NCBI RefSeq assembly: GCF_029867415.1
Contig: NW_026705585.1
Location: forward strand, 372,001 to 436,000
Origin: Vicia villosa
Lineage: Eukaryota; Streptophyta; Magnoliopsida; Fabales; Fabaceae
Length of the DNA stretch: 64,000 bases
Direction: 5' to 3'
Made by a program: the position numbers and the translations under genes. Every line of letters starts with the position of its first letter. The first letter of the stretch is position 1. Shown piece after piece: positions 1-11,599 of this stretch. A model generated the notes under the pieces. It had not been told where the DNA came from, made no database searches, and saw only the letters and a program-made list of their open reading frames with translations.

Positions 1-1208
1 CCTGGTACAAAAAACCAGAGAGGTGTTTCTGAAGGATTTCAGGAACCGGTTCCCACATAGGGAGGAACCGGGTTCCACAGACTTTTCCTAAATTTTATTT
101 AACTTTATAAACTCCTAACTTTTAAACCATAAATCAGATTTTGGTGCCGTTTTGAGCATAGTGAAGATAATTAAATGATTTACATAATAAAATAGTGTTT
201 TGGGTCGTGACTCGATTTTATATTAAAACTCTCGATTTTAATTAGTGGTGATAGTTTATACATACAGGTACAATGGTAAATGTTTTATCTGTTGTGATGT
301 CGTGGTTGTAACTGATGGTTGATATACATATATTGTCGATGTAAAATATGTGTTTTATTATGGTTGAGGATAGCATAAACTATGTGTGGCTATTGATTGT
401 TGTGCTGGTTGATGATTATGACATCTGGTTGGTTAATGTTGATGATGAGCATGTTATGGTTGATACATGCATTTCATAATCATTATGTGGCTGATCCTTG
501 ACGATGGTGGATCAGTGGTAGCTAATTCCCATTGTGTGGAATTAGTGAGTGGGTGTCGCCGTATCCTTGACGATGGTGGATCGGTGAGATGGGTTATCCC
601 AAATTCGGTACCACATGCATATAGTTGCATTTCATTAGGCTACTTGTGTTATTATAACATGAATGGAAGATTGTCCAATGTTATAATACGTGTAATTGTG
701 TATTGGTTGTGACTAATTGTGTTGTTGTGAATTTGATCGTAACTGTAATTGGGTGAATAATATGTGATTGATATTTTATTATCTATATCTTATAACATTG
801 GTTAAATGTGAATGAGACTCACCCTTACTGTTGTTATTTTTCAGATTGAGGAGTAGCTTTTGTACTTAGTGAGGATTAGCTCGTCAAGTAATTCGTTAGA
901 GTCAGTTGGGTCCGTGTCATGCTCTGGTCGTGTAACACTAGTGATGTCATTTAGAGTTACTTGATAAACTCTTACCATTGGATGTTTTGTTTATGGTGGT
1001 GTTTTGAGTCTATGACTCAGGTTGTTTCATTATTCAGATGTTAAAGATATTTTCCGTTGTGTTAACATGCTAATCTGGATAATTTTGGTTTAACGTTCTC
1101 TTTTATGGCATGACATGAGTATTGTTTTAATTATATGGAAGTTGTAATTCCCTTTACATGTTTTACTCTGATTATTGTTAAATATTTCCGCGGGGTTTTA
1201 GAAGGGTG
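1..1208 (-). mobile_element. Tekay/Del-like Ty3 LTR, truncated by window edge
   Basis: On the minus strand the sequence starts at 1208 with TGTAACACCCTTC, a start typical of plant chromovirus (Tekay/Del) LTRs, and runs off the left edge. It has no coding capacity. An internal direct repeat (ATCCTTGACGATGGTGGATC near 494 and again near 564) lies in the middle. A second LTR of the same general type starts TGTAGCACCC at 40718. The family call rests on the LTR terminus and general composition only. Confidence 0.5.
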
Positions 1209-1219
1209 TTACACTCTCC

Positions 1220-1741
1220 CTCTAGCCATGGGGGAATGACCTTGATTAGTTTGGGGTTGCTGCCAATCCAGCAACATGTTTGCTAAACTCTATCTTCTCT
1301 CTTTGTAGAGGTTTTGTCATCATGTCTACCCCATTCTCATTAGTATGAACGTTATTTACTTTAAATAGTTTACTCTCCAACATATCACGAATCTAGTGAT
1401 ACCTAACATCAATGTGTTTTGACCTTGAGTTATATGTCGAGTTCTTGCTAAGATGAATTCACTCTAACTATCGCAATAGAGAACATAAATTTCTTGATTT
1501 TGGCCTAAATCTTGCATGAACTTCTTCATCCACATGATTTCCTTACAACCTTCAGTTATTGCAATGTATGCAGCTTCTGTGGTACTCTAAGCAATGCACT
1601 TTTATAATCGTAATTGCCATGAGACGGCTCCCCTGCAAAAGTAATCAAATATCTGGGAGTAGATTTTCTTGAATTTACATCTCCTGCCATATATGTATCT
1701 ACATACCCAATGAGTAATTGCTTTTCATTGCCAAAGCACAA
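1220..1741 (-). pseudogene. Copia RNase H fragment
   Basis: Minus-strand reading gives LIGYVDTYMAGDVNSRKST followed by the typical copia RNase H surroundings, with the C-terminal TKPL-type ending near 1300 (ENGVDMMTKPL-like in one frame). Several stops and frameshifts make it nonfunctional. It ends next to the polypurine tract at about 1209-1220. Confidence 0.7.
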
Positions 1742-1791
1742 ACACTATTTGGCATTTCCTCTTAGATACCTCAATATCCATTCACAGCATT

Positions 1792-2669
1792 CTAGTGCTC
1801 CTTTCCTTGATTCGACGGGAATCTACTCACAACTCCTACAGCATAAGTAATGTCTGGTCTTGTATAAAACATTGCATGCATAAGGCTACCCACAACTGAA
1901 GAATAGGGTACCTTGCTCATTTCTTCTTTTTCTTCTCCATTGCTTGGACATTGTGTCTTACTGAGTTTCAGATGACCAAGTAGTGGTACATGCACAGGTT
2001 TAGCATTATGCATGTTGAACCTCTCAAGGACTTTCTTGATATAATCTACTTGTGACATCCACAACAATCTTTTGGGACAATCTCGAATGATCTTCATTCC
2101 AAAAATCTTCTTTACTGCACCTAAATATCCGATGGAGAAATATTTGATCAATTATCATATTTCTTCACAAACACATAGTGGTCTGCAGATTTCTTTTCAA
2201 ATTTATGTTCGGTCATGAAGAGTTTAAACTTCTTATACCATTTCCTTGGAGCTTGCTTCAACCCATATAGACTTTTCTTCAAGAGACACACAACGTGTTC
2301 TTTTCCTGGTTCTACAAATTCTTCGGGTTACTCCATGTATATTTCTTCCTCTAAATCTCCTTGTAAGAATGTTGTTTTAACATCAAGTTGCTCTATATCC
2401 AAGTCTAGCATTGAATCTATACCAAGGATTGCTCTTATGGATGTCATCTTCACCACTAGTGAGAATATATCTTCGAAACTTATGCCTTTCTTTTGATGGA
2501 ACCCCTTCACAAAAATTCGTGCTTTGTATCTGGGGCTTGGGTTGTTCTCTTCAAATTTGAGTTTAAACACCCACTTGTTTTTCAAATCCCTTATTCCATT
2601 TGGTAAATTCACCAAGTCATAAGTCTGATTCTCCTTCAATGATTGTAATTCTTCTTGCATGGCTTGCAT
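1792..2669 (-). pseudogene. Copia reverse transcriptase fragments
   Basis: The 2669-2328 segment begins with the RT N-terminus (AMQEELQSLKENQTYDLV, then NKWVFKLKFEE and YKARIFVKGF) and reaches LDVKTTFLQGDLEEEIYME. Functional copia RTs read DVKTAFLNGDL here. A frame change follows. The 2151-1792 segment holds the RT C-terminus (YLGAVKKIFGMKI, then PYSSVVGSLMHAMFYTRPDI). The central part with the YVDD active site falls in the disrupted interval between them. Confidence 0.85.
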
Positions 2670-2899
2670 TTATTTGTCATTATCATCTGTCTCAATGGCT
2701 TCCATGAAGATTTGAGGTTCTCCTTCATCGGTGAGAGTGACATACTCATCTAGAGAATATCTTCTTGATGGTTGTCTTACTCGCATGGATCTTCTTTCTT
2801 GAGATTCTTGGTCCCTCTTATCAGTGTCTATCATTTTCTCTTCCAATATTTCCTAACCTTGTTCTATTTGGCCAAAATTTTCCACATAATTAGGTTGTA

Positions 2900-3463
2900 C
2901 TATATGATCAGGTTTGATATCTTGTTGAGGAATCTCTCCCCTAAGTTTCGCACTATAATGGTATTTGGCTTCTTATATTGAATATCATGGATTGTTTGAT
3001 CTTCATAAAATACCACATCTCTTCTTCGAACAATCTTCTTGTTTACATGATTCAATAGTCTGAACCCAAGTTCATCTCTTGGAGAACCAAGGTATATGTA
3101 ATCCTTCGTCTTAGCATTGAGTTTTGCTCTTTCATCTTTGAGAATATGGACAATTTCCCCACACCCTAATACTCTCAATTGATCGTAAGAGGCTTTCTTT
3201 CCATACCATACTTCATCCGGTATCTCTCCATTTAACGATCTTGAAGGAGACATGTTTATCAAATCAATTGCAGTTCTCACCGCTTCTCTCCAAAATGGTT
3301 TGGGATGTTTTGCATGAGAAAGCATGCTCTTGACTTTCTCTACAATTGTTCTGTTCATCCTTTCTTCTATTCCATTCATTTGGGGAGTCTTCGGAGATGT
3401 CTTCTCATGTCTTATCCCCTGAGATTTACAATATGCTTCAAAGGTATTCACCTCCATTGTCAC
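2900..3463 (-). pseudogene. Copia integrase core fragment
   Basis: This holds the second half of the integrase catalytic core: YCKSQGIRHEKTSPKTPQ, NGIEERMNRTI (the catalytic Glu region) and PFWREAV, then the C-terminal part with the LRVLGC and DVVFYE motifs. The upstream half of the core (about 3470-3820) is still recognisable but is interrupted by stops. The fragment belongs to the copia element whose RT lies just downstream on the minus strand. Confidence 0.85.
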
Positions 3464-4138
3464 TTCTTAAGCATTTTAACTTTCTTCCAAATGCTCATTA
3501 TACAGAGGCATGAAACTCCTTGAAAGCTTGTAGAACTTGATCTTTCTTCTTCAATGGATACACCCACACCTTTTTGGAGTGATTGTCAACGAAGGTAACA
3601 AAATATTGTGCGCTACCAAGAGACCTTTCATATATGGAGAAAACATCTGAGTGAACAAGATCTAGGATTTTCTTCTGTCTTCTTGCATCATCTAATCTTT
3701 GAAAAGATAGTCTGTGTTGTTTTCCTGCTAGACAGTCTTCGTGGAATTCAAGTGGTTGTCCCTTGATATTTTAAAGGTGATCTTTAGTAATAATCTCTAA
3801 ACCTTTCTCACTCATGTGGCCAAGTCATTTGTGCCATAATTCTTTGGTTGCATCTTGATAAATATTAGTCTCTCCCTTGTTTATCTCTCCTTGCATGATG
3901 TACATGGAGCCTTCCTTTTTTCCACAAGCAATTGTCATGCTCCCTTTGCTAAGTTTCCATCTACCACGACCGAACTGGTTTATCATCCCCAGATTATCCA
4001 ATTTTCCTACTGAGATAATATTTAGACGCATTTATCGTACATGTATTACTTCCTTCAACACGAGCTTGTTGCCATTCTATGTGATCATAGTCACTTCACC
4101 AATACCAACAATCTTGCTTGTGACATGGTTTCCCATCT

Positions 4139-5151
4139 TCACCGTACCAAAATCTCCCTTTCGATATGATAAGAATAATTCTTCATGAGGTGTAATGTGA
4201 AAGATGCTTTCGTGTCAACTATCCAAGTGTAATCATCGAATGCAACATTTAGATAATTTTCATATCCAATAAGGAAAAGATTCTCATCATTCAAGGTTAG
4301 TGCAGCTGTGGTTCCATCTTCCTTGTAATTATTTGGGTTTATCAAATTGGGATGGATTGTTCTAGCATGTTGATCTCTCTTCAAGAATCTGCACTCAGTT
4401 CTTCTATGACCAGGTTTTCCACAATAATAACAACTTAGTCTTGTGCGAGTCTTGGATCTAGCTTGTGATCTCCCACAACCCCCTATTTCAGGATTCTTAT
4501 TCCTTCCTCTGTTATCAACAATGTTGGCTTCAAAATGGTTGTTGAAGTCTTTTCCCTCCATCTTGATTCTTCATTTAGTAAGGAATTTGTAACGAAATCC
4601 ATGACAAGTTTTCCATCTGGAGCAGAGTTACTAAGAGGGACTACTAGAGTGTCCTAACTCTCAGGTAGATAACTTAGGAGTAGAAGAGTTTGTAACTCAT
4701 CATCTATCTTCATGTTAGCTTTCTTCAGTTGATTCACAATGCCTTTGAAGGTATTCAAATGCCTGATCATGTCTTGGCCATCTGAGTACTCCAATTTCAC
4801 CAGTCGTCTGACAAGGTGAGCTTTATTTCTCGGCGTCTTATTTTGAATCAAGGATTCAAGTTTGGTCCATAACTCATACACATTGGTATAAGTTGATACA
4901 TGCTCGAATATACTTCTATCTATGTAGTTTTTTATCATGGCATCTGTCTTCCGATTTTGGAGCTCCCACTCTATTTCTTTCTTTTTCGAAGGCTTATCCT
5001 TTTCGGAAATTGGCTCATGAAAATCTTTGTAATATAGGTGGTCTTCCATCACCGGCTTCCAGTAAGTATAACTAGCAATAGTCAACTTGAGCATATCTTC
5101 ATCATGATTGATAGAACCCTCCATTTTGAGAACACGGGAAAGTAGAACCAT
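4139..5151 (-). pseudogene. Copia gag and protease remnant
   Basis: The first segment (5151-4654) is a UBN2/gag-type capsid protein with the usual helical region ending in a leucine-rich LSYLPES. After a stop, 4561-4139 carries a CCHC zinc knuckle (CYYCGKPGHRRTEC) and then the protease entry WIVDTKAS. Functional copia proteases have D-S/T-G-A at this point. Here Gly is replaced by Lys, so the protease would be dead even without the frame breaks. The next segment (4031-3825) is the GAG-pre-integrase region (IISVGKLDNLG, ending in LWHK). Confidence 0.85.
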
Positions 5152-5169
5152 TCATTTAGGCCTCTTAAA

Positions 5170-5593
5170 ACTTCCACTATAATGATAATGGAAATACAAC
5201 AACTTCACCCTTAGGTGGAACTCTCTACAATGTATCTCTCAATTTGTAAGAAACAATCTCACAAATTGACTCACTATTTCTTTCACAAGAAAACTCTAAG
5301 AAACAATTTTCTCTCTTGAGCAAGGCTCTATTTCTCTTGCTTCTTGTTTCTCTTGTGTTTTTATGTGTGATTTGAATGCTTGCTCTTAATCCTATTTATA
5401 AGAGAAGCAAGCCAAAAGGGTCTTACATGCATGAAAACACTTGTTATTTGTCTTTCATGCAACTTATCTAGTGTCCTTTTGCAATACATGCACCATAACA
5501 AGCGTATATCATACTTGCCTTCACATGCAATTTTCCATTTTTGTCAAATGTGTGTTGGCTATGGGACAATGGCTAGACCCCACACATCTTACA
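5170..5593 (-). repeat. Copia 5' LTR with TATA box
   Basis: Minus strand: the candidate start TGTAAGATGTGTGGGG is at 5593. A TATA motif (CTTATAAATAGG, 5391-5402) is followed by an A/G-rich leader that leads into gag at 5151. The downstream boundary is approximate because the PBS is not recognisable. No second copy exists in the window. Confidence 0.55.
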
Positions 5594-5932
5594 CATTAAC
5601 TTAGATGATGAACCTTTGATTATTGAACGCTTATATGATTTTTAATTATTAATAAGTGATAGGGATGACCTTAGATCTAGGGTCGGCCCTGTGCATGTGC
5701 AGGAAGTGCTACAGCACAAGGCCCCAAATTTTAGGAGGCCCCAAATTTATAAATATTAATTGAAATAAATAAAATGTTATAATAAAAATTCAATAAATAA
5801 AAAAAACTATATTAAAAATTCAAAATAATTATAATTAAATATATTATTAATTACTATATAATTTTATTTTTTATGTGTCTTTTTAATTATTATAATTGTA
5901 TTTATATTGTAAATTTGGGCCCATTTTTAAAA

Positions 5933-7333
5933 GGGTTAATACCTATTTTCTCCTCTGCCATATGGGCTTGGTTTGAAAAAAAACCCCTGCCAAAAAAAAG
6001 TTGTAAGAATGACCTCAACAAATTTCAAAAGTTTCATTTTGACCATTTATCAGGCCACATCATCAAAATGTCTGATGTGATAGTGTTTTTTAACTTTTTA
6101 ATGAATGGAATCTCCACATCATATATTCAGTCAGTGCAATGACATTAATATCCTTAGTTATTATATCAACAAAAACCCAGAATGTTGTGCATATAGAGTA
6201 GTTTCATTTCAAATCACCACTGCAACCCATTATATGGGTGATGGACATGCCACAAATCAGCATTGCTCCGTGTAGGCAGCCATTCTCCACTTAAATGAGT
6301 TTCCTTATCAAGCCCCTAAAACCACTTGAAAAGGAAGGAAGATGAATAGATTAAGAACCTTAAAACCACAACCTCGTCGCTAACAACCCCCTCCTTCAAC
6401 TTCAAAAACGTCACACAAATCGCCGACCCCGGATTCGGAACCAATTCACCACCGTCAACATCCTCCGCCACCCAATCTAGCGCCATTAGATCATCAATAA
6501 TCGGGAGAACGTTTCCTCTAACGACACCAATATGACTCGGATGCGCAGAGTAAGCTTCGAGATCCTTTTTTGACTTGTATCGACTGTGAAGCATGTGAGT
6601 GAACGTTAACGCGGTGGAGCGGTTGCGTAGGAGAGGGCCTATGGTAAGATGGAGGACTTGATATAGGGAGATGAGGGAACTGAGTCTGTTAACCATGGAG
6701 GTTACTTTTGAGGGTTCGGCGTTTTCTTTGACTTTGAAAAGGACGATGTGTTCGATGGCTTTGGTTTTGGTTTGGGTTGATGATGACATCTTAATCGTGG
6801 ATCTGAACGGCGAGGAACAAAGGTGGTGTGTGAGGTGTTTTGGAGATGGTGTTGAAAGGGTGCGGAATGGATTCAAACACAGCAGTGTTTGTTTGCAATG
6901 AAAATGGTGTGGTGATAGTGATTGGTTGGTGGTGATGAGTCATAAGATTCTGAATTTAATTTCTTGGTTTTTTAATTTGTTTTTTTGGAAAATAAATTCA
7001 TTGAATGTTGTTGTCTTACAAAGGAAAGAGGCACTTAAAGTTGTTCTTACGAATGCACGTTGAGAAGGAAGGAAGATGAAGAGATTAAGAACCCTAATAA
7101 GGGTATTAATGTAATTGTACTGACTGAATATATGATGTGGAAATTTTATTCATTAAAAAGTAAAAAAAAAAAAAAAAAACACTGCCATATCAGACTTTTT
7201 GATGATGTGACATGATAAAGGGCCAAAATGAAACTTTTGAAATTTATTGAGGTCATTTTTGCAAGTTTTTTTTAGCAGGAGGATTTTTCAAACCAAATCC
7301 ATATGGTAGGAGTGAAAATAGATATTAATCTTT
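5933..7333. mobile_element. Mutator-like element with long TIRs (Pack-MULE)
   Basis: Inverted repeats of about 220 bp (5933 to about 6155, and about 7093-7333) match along most of their length. The left begins GGGTTAATACCTATTTTC and the inverted right begins with a close variant. The flanks share a 9-bp TTTTTAAAA (5924-5932 and 7334-7342), a likely target duplication, though low complexity leaves the right edge uncertain by a few bases. There is no transposase inside. The interior is a plant gene fragment (Dabb), which defines a Pack-MULE. Confidence 0.8.
6316..6876 (-). pseudogene. Captured stress-response A/B-barrel (Dabb) gene fragment
   Basis: The 186-residue reading frame contains one clear Dabb domain at about residues 41-140: IEHIVLFKVKENAEPSKV, QVLHLTIGPLLRNRS, FTHMLHSRYKSKKDLEAYS, HPSHIGVV and IIDDLMALDWV. 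It matches the plant UP3/POP3-like family. Some family members have two Dabb domains. Here the sequence stops just after the linker (VTFLKLKEG) and runs into unrelated residues and a stop, so the second domain is missing. A possible splice donor (AAG|GTTCTTAAT, near 6350) lies there, which suggests capture of the first exon. ATG at 6876 adds a 29-residue leader; ATG at 6789 gives the shorter family-like start. It lies wholly within the MULE arms. Expression is unknown. Confidence 0.8.
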
Positions 7334-7375
7334 TTTTTAAAATTAGAACAGGATTGGGCCGACCCTTCTTAGATC

Positions 7376-8640
7376 AATGGTTGAAGTTAAATTATGTTTA
7401 GGGAAGATTTAGAACTGTGAGAATATGAAAATTTAGAAAAATTACAGCATGGATATATTCATATGTTCATGTGAATCAATTCAAATTTTCATAGGATCCA
7501 AAAAAAACTTGATATGCATGCAATTTTTAGGCCATAACCTTTTACCCTATGACTGTTGTGCAAGGTCGTGAGTTAATTTACTCCCAATGTTGACACGCAT
7601 GAGACACTGCTGATTACTAGGATTTGAAATTGTGTCATGATTGATTGATATCACACTATATGTTTCTTCTCAATCTCGACACAAGAAAATGAGAGGAATC
7701 TTAATTATATGTGCCCATACTACAGAGTAAAGTAGAGCTAGACGACACCAGATTGAGTCAAAGAATGTTTTATTGCCTTCGTTAATTATGGGGGATCATC
7801 ATAGTACCAAATGTAATTATCATGTGTGTACTTGGAGCCAGCTGAAACTGACTCAAAACATCTTTTCCACGCTGCAATAACATGGTAATTGATAAAAAAA
7901 ATAAAAAAAAAAAACTCTCTTTAGGCGAGAATCATTAACATGGAAAAATAATAGTGTAATAGTTGTCAATACATGCTTATTAAAATTTAGATCCAAACTT
8001 AATTTTTATACAAATGATAATTTGAAGTGAACTGAACTTAAGTATGATGTTCCCGGTGCGATTGGTTTGGTTCAATTGATTTTTAAAAATAAAATTGAAT
8101 AAAATTAAATCAAATTAATGCAATTTGAATTTGTTTGATTTTTACAAGATTTTTATTGAGTCATACATACATATGTAGAAGAAGGGAACACAGTTTTATG
8201 TTTAGTCATTCATACATTATCAAATTGGTTCGGTTAGATTTATAAAATATAAATCTCAAACCAAAACAAATCGTGCAGTCCTTTTAAGAAAATGCCGCAA
8301 ACATATCCAAACCAAATACAATTTTTTACAGTTTTCAATTTAGTTCTATTCGATTAGTAGTTTTTATTTGGCCGATTCAGTTTTGAATATCCCTATTCAA
8401 TAGATGATACTCCCTCTGCTCTTATTTATAAAAAATATTTTTTTAATTTATTGAATAATAAGAACATTTTTGCCTATATATAATTCAAATACATTATTAT
8501 TCAATGTATTAAAAAAATATTATCATTAAAATCTCAGGTAGTATGAAAATGGTGCTTGTGGAAAAGAAAATGATTATCGTGTTAAAGCTTTTGTTTGGGT
8601 TGGGGAATTAAGAAATGAGAACTTTTAATCAAAATTATAT
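7376..8640. other. Intergenic, AT-rich
   Basis: No gene is recognised. About 8040-8400 is a decayed 'TTGGTTTGGTTC'-type dispersed repeat. Around 8412 the sequence ACTCCCTCTGCTCTTATTTATAA resembles one end of the common CTCCCTCCGT MITE family, but no matching opposite end was found. Confidence 0.5.
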
Positions 8641-8649
8641 AGTATGATT

Positions 8650-8850
8650 GGATAACCTCAAAGGGTTGGTCTAACGGTGGAGGTTTGGGTCTTGAGAGTG
8701 TGCTCCTTTCAAGATCTTGAGTTCGAATCCTGCTAGTTGCTATAAATCCTTGTGTTGGTTCAGTTCATACGAAACTTTGTTCTGGCTTTAAACGGGACAT
8801 CCGCTAGTGGGCAATGGAATTGAGTCTTATAATGTGTCAAATCTTCCTTC
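8650..8850 (+). mobile_element. tRNA-derived SINE
   Basis: An A-box-like motif (TTGGTCTAACGGTGG, 8666-8680) is followed about 40 bp later by a B box (GAGTTCGAATCC, 8719-8730), the spacing of an internal RNA polymerase III promoter. The segment cannot fold as a tRNA. A roughly 120-bp unrelated body follows (through CTAGTGGGCAATGG). The ends are approximate, with no clear target duplication seen. Confidence 0.6.
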
Positions 8851-9299
8851 TTCTTCATTTTATTTCAAAATTTACTAAAAATTCAACAGAGAGCTTGTGA
8901 GCAAACTTGTCTTCCATCATTTTTCAAGTTTTCTCGCTACTTCTATTGCATTGCATTTAAGGCTAGGACATCAATCAAACTTTACTCCACTCTATTCAAT
9001 TGAAAATCGTCGATTTCTCACATTCGATAAGTTTTTTATTTTCTTTCTTTTTTGGTTTTTAATGCATTAGTTTGAAGTTAAATGCATTATAGGTTGATTA
9101 TGGTACATTAGAATGCATAACAGATTTTTTATTAATACATGCATGTAGGTTCTTGGAATGTTGAAGTTAGAGCGTTTGGGCATATGCTCAAATCTTGGGT
9201 TTTCTAGTTTCAGGAGGATATGGAAGCTAAGTTCCCTATTTTTTTGATTCTGTAATATGGAAGTTAACTTTTGAAATTTGTTTTTCTACTTCGTTTTTC

Positions 9300-9750
9300 T
9301 AATTTTGTCTGTTTTGTCCCATGGGTTTGCCTTCTCTGATTATGATATGACCCTTTTGGTGTAATTACAGGTAAAATATTTGACAACGTGGATAAATTAA
9401 GGCATGGTAGAGTGACCTAACATGCTTCCGTTCTAAGAGAATGAGCTAGACTATCTCATCCAACTGTTGCGACTACTTTTCGATGTTAAATCATTGTCTT
9501 TCGAAGTTCACGTGTATGTTTTTTGCTTTGTTTTTTTATTTTACCTGTTCTCTCCCATGGATTCGGCTTCTCTGATTATGATATGATTTTTATAGTGTAA
9601 TTATAGGTAAAATGCATGACAAAGACAAATTGAGGCATGGTAGAGTGGCTTAACATGCTTCCCTTTGAAAGGAATGAGCTAGACCCTCTTTTCCAACCGT
9701 TGGTGCCACTTTTTGATGTTAAATCATCGTCTTCCAAAGTTCTCATGTCT
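9300..9750 (+). repeat. Tandem duplication of about 240 bp
   Basis: Two diverged direct copies (about 9305-9510 and 9545-9750) share GCTTCTCTGATTATGATATGA-like sequence, then GAGGCATGGTAGAGTG, ACATGCTTCC and GATGTTAAATCATCGTCTT. They lie at the 5' end of the PMD pseudogene and may duplicate its first exon. Confidence 0.7.
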
Positions 9751-11240
9751 CCGGCATCGTCCTCCTAGAGACATGAGTCCCCTCCTACAAACCTTGATGC
9801 CCTTGAAGTCCAACCTGCTACTTTTGTTCCTGATGTTTATTCAGAGGCCCTTCTAACACCTCATTTCTTTGTTCATATGCAAACCATGTTTCCTGACACG
9901 TGCGGGATGAAGAGGTAAAATAAATTTATTTTTCTTGAAACTTATGTCTTATAAATTTGAACATTCTAACGTTGATGTATTTTTTTACAGTGTTGTGAGG
10001 CGTTGAAATGTATCAACCACGATAAAAAGATCTTGAAGTTGTTGCAGCCTAATGAACCATGGTTTATGAATGTCATGCAGCTATCTGGGCTTCAAGACTT
10101 ACCCAGGACTAGGTATATTTTTATTAACCATAGTTTGTTATCTACCTTCACCGAGAGATGACACGCAAAGACTTCTTCATTCCATCTTCCGATCGGTGAG
10201 ATGTCCATCACATTTGATGATGTGTCTTCCCTCCTACATCTTACGATCAAAATGGTTTTTAAACTACTCCAGAGTGACTAGATTTGAAGCACTTGATATA
10301 GTGGTGCAGTATTTGAGAGTTGACCCTAGTGATGCCTAACGGAAGATTGGATTTTTGGAGGTTGTACAAATACCACCTAGATGCGGCAGTTGAGGCTGAT
10401 GGTGATGATGCACACGTAGAATATCTAGCGTATGTGAATTTAGGTCATAATTCTTGTATCTGGTTGGCACATCCATATTCGGGAACAAATGTGCATACTT
10501 TGTCGATGTCTTCTACATGAGATACTTCATTGAATTTAAGGGGAATCATGAGTACAACTAGGGGGCTCTAGTTCGGTATACTTGCTCTAAGTTAAGTGAG
10601 GCATGTTTATGAAAGACAAGACAATGAAGCCATCAACACCCTATTTACGGTAATATATTTGCTCCTTTACTGCTACTAGTACTTCATAACACTTGTGTTT
10701 CACCGTTACTAATATTTTATCTATACCATTTTCAGGCATGGATCCTCCGTCACTTTCTACGCTTTTTCGGTCGGGCATGTATGAATGACTACTATAAGGA
10801 TTTAACACATGTTTGCTCCTTCATCCCACTCAGAGGGAATCAAGCGACCAATTCGTTTAAAGTTTATATTGATCACATTGTGAAAAATGATATTCCTACC
10901 CTACGACGATCACCATGAGACACGTCTATTTGATGAAATATCCTTCTACTCTAAATAGTTGGCTTGTAGGTCACGACTGATGTATCGACATCTATCTACG
11001 TGAGTCATTAGCTAGTTCGGATATCTACAAGGTATTCCAAGAGCCCTCACTGTTGCTACTCCTTCCACAGCTCACTGCAACGATGTTGATGAAATATTTA
11101 CGGAGTATCTTGATCATCTGGTCCTAGAGGATGTATGTAGTGTACCATCTCCTCATCCGTGGAGTTTTTCATTCTTCTACATCAAATAATTTTTCAAAAT
11201 GTCACATCCTTGCATGACATCGGATGCATAAGGATGGCCA
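9300..11240 (+). pseudogene. Plant mobile domain (PMD/MAIL-type) pseudogene
   Basis: Broken plus-strand frames carry PMD family features in order: a WFMNVMQLSGLQDLPRTR-like entry (about 10058-10110), a FHLP-like block with GEMSITFDDVSSLLHL-type sequence (about 10170-10240), a FGNKCAYFVDVFYMRYF block (about 10475-10525), and AWILRHFLRFFGRA (about 10737-10780) after an intron-like gap. Stops and frameshifts occur in every block. PMD genes are often mobilised with MULE or gypsy elements. No intact transposase is nearby. Confidence 0.6.
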
Positions 11241-11260
11241 CCTACACCATCTCATCAGGG

Positions 11261-11364
11261 GATATAAGAGGAGGAGGAGGAGGAGGAGGAGGAGGCGGCT
11301 AGGGCAGATCATATTGTTGATGTGTTACCTACATGTCAATGTATTATGGATATTGGGCGAGTGG

Positions 11365-11422
<58 letters not shown>
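11261..11422. repeat. GAG-repeat and GA-repeat microsatellites
   Basis: A run of GAG/AGG triplets (about 11261-11297) is followed 70 bp later by a long uninterrupted GA dinucleotide run (about 11368-11422). Both read as meaningless Arg-rich or Arg-Glu-rich peptides. Confidence 0.9.
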
Positions 11423-11427
<5 letters not shown>

Positions 11428-11599
11428 TTTTTTGAATGTACTCTTGAGAGGGTCATTGTAGAGGTCATGATAGTCAAGACACAAAATGTCTTGCAGTACA
11501 GGAGGAAAAGGAGGAACCGGGGGTCAAATATATTTAGTAGTTGACTTTTTTTATTTTGATCATTTGTATTTTGGTCTTTATTTTGTGAACAATGTATGG

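Larger units (their letters stand above)
1209..5593 (-). mobile_element. Decayed Ty1/copia retrotransposon, lacking its own 3' LTR
   Basis: Read on the minus strand the order is LTR, gag, zinc knuckle, protease, integrase, reverse transcriptase, RNase H, polypurine tract, the copia order. The frame is broken by stops and shifts throughout. The polypurine tract (minus strand CTAGAGGGAGAG, about 1209-1220) is followed directly by the start of an unrelated Tekay-like LTR instead of a copy of the copia 5' LTR. No standard PBS (TGGTATCAGAGC) was seen behind the 5' LTR. Confidence 0.85.
5678..7367. mobile_element. Non-autonomous hAT element containing a nested MULE
   Basis: The ends are TAGGGTCGGCCC on the left (5678-5689) and, inverted, AAGGGTCGGCCC on the right. 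An exact 8-bp target duplication CTTAGATC flanks it (5670-5677 and 7368-7375), as expected for hAT transposons. Without the MULE at 5933-7333 the hAT element is only about 290 bp and AT-rich, so it is a MITE-sized derivative without transposase. Confidence 0.85.

Noticed and set aside
6671..6901. Plus-strand frame over the Dabb fragment
   Set aside because: It is the antisense of the clearly homologous minus-strand Dabb frame.
11224..11544. Plus-strand frame with long Arg and Arg-Glu runs
   Set aside because: Produced by GAG and GA microsatellites next to a degraded PMD sequence.
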